Origin: Euryodendron excelsum
Lineage: Eukaryota; Streptophyta; Magnoliopsida; Ericales; Pentaphylacaceae
Direction of reading: 5' to 3'
Length of the DNA: 64,000 bases
NCBI GenBank assembly: GCA_033060915.1
Contig: CM065399.1
Span: forward strand, 19,743,001 to 19,807,000
Each line of letters opens with the position of its first letter. Positions within the stretch are counted from its first letter, which is position 1. A program made the position numbers and the translations under genes. Below the pieces are notes generated by a model that was given only the letters and a program-made list of their open reading frames with translations, made no database searches and was not told where the DNA came from. Below are positions 58,301 to 64,000 of this stretch, one piece after another.

Positions 58301-58937
58301 TTCAATAAATACCTATTTGTTTCTTACTTTTTTCTGACCCAACTAAACAAAAATAAGAAATTTAGCTTCTCTTGCTTCATTTTATTTTCCTGTATTTTTC
58401 CTTTTCTTTTTCATTAACTCTACAAATTCAAGATCCCAATATAGAGGTACATTTCACCAATTTTTGTTGCTATAAAAAGGTCAAATTGCAGCCGAATAAA
58501 GTAGTCACCAACCATACAAAATCAACAAGTTGGAATGTTAAATCTTTTTCATTCACAACAATTAGAAAACACTTCACCTTGTCTCTACCTTAAATTAATA
58601 TAGGCTGGCAATGATATAAAGTTCAGAACATGTAAGGAAAAATAATAGGGTTAGACTTAGTAAAAAGCTTCAAACAAACCAATGATGAGTGGTTGACAGA
58701 AGGAGGACAACATTTCTTGGTGGTGGCTTTACAATGGTTTTGACAAAACTTGTGCTAAACTGATGTTAAATAAAAAGTAGATTACCATTGGAATTACAGC
58801 TGCAAAGTGAGAATTAATATTTGATCAATTTGTCTCGCATGTTACGGCTTTGTTTCTCAACAATATCATAGTTTTTTTTTATTTTTTTTTACTTTCTATG
58901 TAGACAGAATAAAGAGAATTTGACAACACGGTTTATA
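55301..58937. other. Intergenic, no supported gene
   Basis: AT-rich with scattered MITE-like fragments, for example 56950-57140, which shares 'cttttaattacaaaa' and 'catatcattttga' with 15900-15945. A diverged unit of the CACTA tandem repeat lies at 57425-57560. The short frames at 56626-56820 and 58372-58593 resemble nothing I know. Confidence 0.4.
57425..57560. repeat. Diverged unit of the 18.2-19.4 kb tandem repeat
   Basis: 'aactctcaaatcggagt', 'catgcctagaaggtgttacgt' and 'gtttgatggctcaacgaatcgttttagg' occur in the same order and spacing as in the CACTA repeat units. Confidence 0.5.
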
Positions 58938-59458
58938 GGGCCGGTTTGGAGGACTTTGTTTTTTAGTTATTTCACGTAAAACAAAAAGAAAAACAAAAAA
59001 TATCAAAAAGCCCAAGGGTGTTTGCTTTACAGCTTTTTGGGCTTAAACGATCAGTTTTTGGCCCAAATTACTGATATTTCTGAAGCCAGGAAAATCTTCG
59101 GCCTTTTGGGCTTTTATGCTGTAGTGAAACATTCAATTTGTTATCTCGTGTTTGTTTTTTTCTGAGAAAATACCAATATTAATAATTGCTAACATTTGCA
59201 ATCAATTATTTGTAGTAAAAAAAAAAAAAATGGGGGAATGTAAAACCTACCATTAACATGGATTGTTCAAGTTTTAAGATATTATTTTTGCTTAAAAAGT
59301 CCAAAAAGCTTATTGTATAACCAACCATCAGTTGACAAAAGCGTAAGCTATTCTGATAGGTTTTCGGACCCCCAATTCAGCTTTTTTTAGCACCTCTTTT
59401 CACACTTATTTTTTAGCTACTTTTCCAAAAAAAGAGAAAAACAGTACCAAACAGGCCA
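58938..59458. mobile_element. MITE, 'gggccggtttgga' type (about 520 bp)
   Basis: Terminal 'ggccggtttggagga' and 'agtaccaaacaggcc' are inverted repeats, and 'aaaaagctgaattg' and 'aaaagcccaa' words recur in inverse orientation inside. No target duplication is clear. Confidence 0.6.
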
Positions 59459-59560
59459 TATGTTCGTGTGCCAAAAATTCATCCTTAATTTCTAAGGCCA
59501 CATGGATGATATATTATTCAATGACACAAAGCTTCTAGCTTTCTAAATCCATTTTGCATG

Positions 59561-59738
59561 GGGTAACGCTACAAAATTAGAAAATTCTTGTAAAATTAAA
59601 AAAAAAATAATTTAGTTAAATGATAGGTTCTCACTTCAAGGTAAAACGTCCCAATGGCTTCTAACTACAAACATATCGTTGCCACATTTTTCTGATGGTT
59701 TTATCTACAAGCTTTTTTTAAAGAATAGCATCAAAGGA
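59561..59738. mobile_element. Small MITE, 'ggtaacgctac' family
   Basis: 'ggggtaacgctacaaaattag' and 'aaagaatagcatcaaagg' form imperfect inverted ends. The interior 'cttctaactacaaa..atcgttgccacattt' resembles 15895-15940. Confidence 0.45.
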
Positions 59739-61042
59739 GGTTTTACTAGGAGAATTGAATTCTCTAAATAATTATGTTTTATGAAATTCGTCTCTAATAA
59801 GATTTTAACACCTTTACTTGGCAAAAATTAGTTCATCGGACTTTATAATCGAAATATTTTGATTAATGTAAATATATTTTAGGATTGAGTAGAATAAAAT
59901 CTATTATTGTAAATTTTAAGTTCTTTTTCCCCTAGATGTAGATGTCATGACTCATGCTGCATGTTCATAAAAAGGGTAAAAAAGGGTAAAAAAAACAGAA
60001 GAAGAAGAAGCAAAATAGTGAACAATTAACTTGGCAGCAGGATATATTTTGTTTCTATTCAAAGTATATATTTTTTTCTTGGATGTTTGAGTTGTATGGC
60101 TAAAGATTATTGAAAAGTTCCCTTTCCTATTTGGGAACATATGAAAATTACTTTAATATGAGCTATTGCTCTTCCACTTTCATGAGTTCATATCTTCATT
60201 ATCATATTGTCTAATTATTGAGCCTAATTTAGTGTGCAACACACAATCCATTGCTTCTAATTAGAACCCTAATCAAATTGCAACTCTCTCTCTCCAAGTG
60301 AAATATGCACAGTGCGTGTGACAATAAGAATCGATAATGCCAATGGTTATTATAACCCACTTGTGTTATTATGGTAACAGTAGCATTGTCATGACAACCA
60401 CCGGCACGTTCACCAGCACCAGAGATATACCTCTAATTAATGCTTGTGAGCTATGCAACAATAATGCTAGTAACAGTAGCAGTTAATTTCTAAGAAAATT
60501 TTAAATCTTACTAATCCTTTTTGACGGCCTTTAAACATGGCTTCATTAATGTTCAATACCATTGAACTTTTAACTGTCGATTTTGAAAATAACATTGAAT
60601 TATGGCCCATTTACAAGCTTAGTGCAAAATAATAGGTCAAAGTTTTAGACAACTCGTTTATACATGATCACTATAACATGATCTTATTCTACCCCATCGT
60701 AATTACTTGTTCCATCTCGGGATAGTTTATTCCATATATTTAGGATATGATGTCTGATTTGAATAAATTGTTTGGATCTCATTTAATAAATGTGGGTTAG
60801 TATGGACCTGAGATTATCTACCCTATTCCTCCCTCTTATCCCGGTAAGCAAACGTGCAATAAACTTTATGCCCTCCTCATGGATAAGTAGGTGGGGTCCT
60901 TTTTAACTTAATGTGTGCTTGTAACTCACACAAAGCTGGACCATTTGCCCCAGTAGTTACTAATCCCCTTATCATTCTTTGATTCCTACTTACCAGAAAA
61001 TTTGGTGCAAAAGTTAGGAGTCCGGACATGCACATGACATAG

Positions 61043-61043
<1 letters not shown>
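59739..61043. other. Intergenic, no supported gene
   Basis: AT-rich sequence without recognisable repeats or genes. A short GAA tract lies at about 59997-60012. Confidence 0.4.

Positions 61044-61098
<55 letters not shown>
61044..61098. repeat. (CT)27 microsatellite
   Basis: 55 bp of uninterrupted CT dinucleotides. It produces an arginine/glutamate repeat frame on the - strand that is not a gene. Confidence 0.95.
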
Positions 61099-61102
<4 letters not shown>

Positions 61103-61671
61103 TATGTACGTATTTTTTGTGATAAGAAGGGCCTCTGTTCAAGAGATGCTTTTCGTTAGAATTGTTGCGCCAACCTGACAGTACAATCACATGGGTGGCT
61201 GTGAAACATTTATTCTTCTTTTTTTTTCATATATATAAAGAAAAATATATACATACATACACTTCTTCTATGAAATAAAAATGGATAGTTGAGATTGTCA
61301 AGATAAAGACCGCCAATCACGCAGCAGGGATCGATTATTCGAGAATTTTAGATAATAAAGAAAATTGAAAAAGAATAAAATAAAGTGGATATAAAGTCAG
61401 CCAATCAAAAATATTGTATGTAGAAAATACAAAACGAAGGAAAAAAGTCAGCCAATCAATAGGCGGTGGTCTTCCTTGATGAGCGGTGAGTGGCCATGTG
61501 AGGTGTCCCACCCTGTGTTGCCGGTCATTGGTGAACTGTCGGTCCTACCTCACAGAATCGGAGCTCTCACATCACTTTGCCCCTATAATTTATGGGCCGG
61601 ACCGCTAAATTTGAATGAAGCTGGTCGGATTTGGACCATTTGGTATGTGTGGAAAAAAATTATGCAGTTTG

Positions 61672-61832
61672 ACCATTGTGATATTTATATGGTGTAATGC
61701 TGTGTAGAGAAAAATAATATTTTTTAAAATATTATATCCATTACTTTTGAAATTTAAAATTCCTATCATGTAAATAATGCCATACGTATTACAATTTAAA
61801 TGAAATATCACACCATATAAATATAATAACGT
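61672..61832. mobile_element. Short fold-back MITE (about 160 bp)
   Basis: 'gtgatatttatatggtgtaatgc' and 'gaaatatcacaccatataaatat' are inverted copies flanking an AT-rich core. Confidence 0.6.
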
Positions 61833-61929
61833 AACGTGATAGTCATTCCAGATAACTACTCTACTTATAGGATTTAACCTTCACTAGCACATTCCTAAAG
61901 TGTTATTTTGGTTGTGATTTAAAAATAAA

Positions 61930-62112
61930 AGAAGAATAATGCAATTCTTGCAAAAACATTAAAAAAAATCTCACCCTATTTATGTAATAATAATATTTTA
62001 TAATTAAAAATCAGCACAATTAGTGTTTTATTTTAAAATGAAAGACTCTCATTCAGTCATATTATTTTAAAAATTTTGTATCATTTTTTTATTGTATAGT
62101 ATTACCTTTTAA
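61930..62112. mobile_element. Probable MITE of the 'ggtaatgcta' group
   Basis: 'gaataatgcaattcttgcaaaaac' and 'ttgtatagtattacctttta' are imperfect inverted ends. The interior 'cacaattagtgttttattttaaaatgaaagactctcattcag' resembles blocks in the 15.8 kb element. Confidence 0.4.
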
Positions 62113-64000
62113 ATAATATACAATTGCTGTTCTACTAAATATAGAATACGACTATAACATTGAATCTTTTCCCACCTATAGATGGAGAATATATATACAC
62201 ACGTATATAAATTGGGTCATATACTTCTTTTTCCTTTCTTTTAGAGCGTCAATGAGTGTATGGTAACAAATGTCGATAGAAAATTTTCTAGAGGAATTCA
62301 AACCATTTTAATTTATTTTCTCTTACCCATCTCTTACAATTTAAATATTATAAGTGATTTTGGCAACCATGAAACAAATGCATGTTTCTCTTTAAAAATA
62401 CATTTCTTTGTATGAAAAGTATTTTCATGGTCACATGCACGTATATATTATTTTATATTTACTAGAACTACACTTGAGGCAACCATTTAAAAAAATAATA
62501 ACTTTTTACAAAATACGCGCACGGAGTTTATGGATTTTAAACATTAAGTTTTACATTGTAAGAATAAAAAGTAATTTCTTCTATATTATTTCTAGACTCA
62601 TTGATTTTGAAATGTCATACTATTTTTTAATTATCGATTAAGTTTCATTTTTCTCTTCTAAAAGAACATGAAGATAGGGTTCACCTTTTCCCAAACATCA
62701 CAAAAGTATATTTTGGTGTGACTTAAGAAGCTTCTTAGCTAAAAGACCTAATTAAATAGAGTTATATAATATAACATCAGATCAATTCTAAGCATAAGTT
62801 TGAAAAAAGGAAAATGATTTTATGGAATGTTTCATGTCATGAGATATGCTATGGTCAAGCACTAAAGGTTAGTGTAGACCACGTAAATTATCTCCCCCAA
62901 CCTGATATGACATACGAATCTTCCTTGAATGGCTCAATATTAATATCATATCATCCACTTTATGCTCTGCTCAATCTTGTGGCAAAGGAAGCACGTTAAA
63001 AAAAGTCGCACCCAATAAATAAAACGTTGCTTTATGGTATGCTACAGGGGAGTTGGTACATAGACAGCTTAGTTCTTGGCATGGTTTAAAATGGTATTTG
63101 AGTGAGTAGCTATATGCTATAAGTTAATTTTAAAAAGTTATTTTTGAAATAATTTTTTTTAAAAATTTTGTTAAATATAAATTATTTTTTTAAGTTATTT
63201 TTTTATCATCAGTCAAACACAATTACAAAAAAATCATAATTTACGCCCGCGATGTTCTTATACATGCGATTAACAAATTGGAAGCACCCGAGGATCTAAC
63301 GCAGTGTGTATTATTTACATATGTCTTTCTCTATAAGCAATTATATCCTCCTGCACATCCCTGGAAGTAGAATAATAGCTTTGTCCATTTAATAGAACAA
63401 AGATTTTGATTTGGTCAATTGGAGCCACTCATGGCATACGCAACAAAATGGCACAGATAATTTGAACATGCAGATCTTTGTCATTCTCTCCTATTCTAAG
63501 GTGAGATGTATATATCTACACAGTGCTATCATAACAACAAAAACATATGCCTAGTAAAGCAAGTGTGTACAGCCCCAGCTTTTGCAAAGAAATTGAAAAG
63601 CTTTCATGGACATAGTGTTTTCCTTTAATGTAACTTGCTTTATCAATAGAGGGAAGTAGTAATATGAGTTTGAAGCATCAACATGGGAATATTGTCACAT
63701 GAGACAGTCATACTCATGTAATAACCATTGTGATTTAAGTAGGGCCCTATAACTATTAAAATCATAGTAGCAGACCATGTAACACTCTCATGTGATAACT
63801 TCAGCTTTTAATATTTAGGGATACGAAAAAAAATTTCACATGACTTGTCTTACATACTCATGTGACAATCGTTGTGATTTCAGTGTTTACTGTCCAATTA
63901 AGACAACTGTAAATGCTAAAACTATGGTAATCATACCCCTATAAATGTTAAAATTATGGTCAATGTTACACTATGCGACAGTCACGTAGAATAACTTTTT
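62113..64000. other. Intergenic, no supported gene
   Basis: AT-rich. A direct repeat 'tactcatgt.a.aa.c.ttgtgattt' occurs at about 63711 and 63857. Short frames have no recognisable similarity. Confidence 0.4.

Noticed and set aside
60877..61101. Arginine/glutamate repeat protein on the - strand
   Set aside because: It is a translation of the (CT)27 microsatellite.
61476..61697. 73-codon frame with tryptophan- and proline-rich peptide
   Set aside because: I see no similarity, splice context or conservation, and its 3' end runs into a fold-back MITE.

Overview
The window looks like a gene-poor, repeat-dense stretch of a flowering-plant nuclear genome, most likely a dicot. The evidence is an AT-rich background, plant-type LTR retrotransposons with tRNA-primed starts, a CACTA-type DNA transposon, many small fold-back elements, and relics of a plant-specific protein family (DUF247, also called UPF0481). 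I cannot name the species. I see no convincing tRNA, rRNA, organellar or bacterial sequence.

The only host gene family I recognise is DUF247. It occurs five times, always on the + strand, at about 11.7-12.1, 14.6-14.9, 23.4-24.7, 29.5-35.9 and 51.1-52.3 kb. This is an eroded tandem array. Only the 23.4 kb copy is close to intact, with a single frameshift in a run of nine A. The others are, in order, a C-terminal stub, a doubly deleted relic, a copy split by an LTR retrotransposon, and a copy with several small lesions that has lost its C-terminal membrane segment. A promoter and leader block is shared by the last two copies.

Region by region: 1-5960 is one family of long LTRs (here called L1), including a head-to-tail LTR junction and a run of 49 G. 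5961-7600 is the 5' part of a copia-like element with a primer site and a gag-like fragment. 7600-9660 is LTR-like sequence and an array with a period near 98 bp. 9731-11699 is the LTR and gag of a truncated Ty3/gypsy element on the - strand, abutting the first DUF247 stub. 12.1-16.6 kb holds fold-back elements, the second DUF247 relic and AT-rich sequence. 16.6-22.6 kb is a copia integrase fragment split by a 5.4 kb CACTA element that carries a fragment of a host receptor-like kinase gene. 23.4-24.7 kb is the best DUF247 copy, followed by a truncated copia LTR. 27.6-35.9 kb is the DUF247 copy containing a complete but pol-less LTR element with a perfect CCAGT target duplication. 35.9-49.1 kb is a nested stack: an L1 fragment contains a solo L1 LTR, which contains a second solo L1 LTR, which contains a solo copia-like LTR. 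49.1-50.3 kb is LTR-like debris. 50.3-52.3 kb is the last DUF247 copy with its promoter. 52.4-64 kb is mostly AT-rich intergenic DNA with nested fold-back elements, a (CT)27 microsatellite and no gene I can support.

The parts do not form a working pathway. The story is one of tandem duplication of a DUF247 gene followed by repeated transposon insertion, which has spread the array over 40 kb and left at most one candidate functional member. The observations most worth following are the DUF247 array, the kinase fragment captured by the CACTA element, the datable nesting of solo LTRs, and a recurring layout in which several unrelated LTRs carry clusters of short CG-containing palindromes just upstream of their TATA box.
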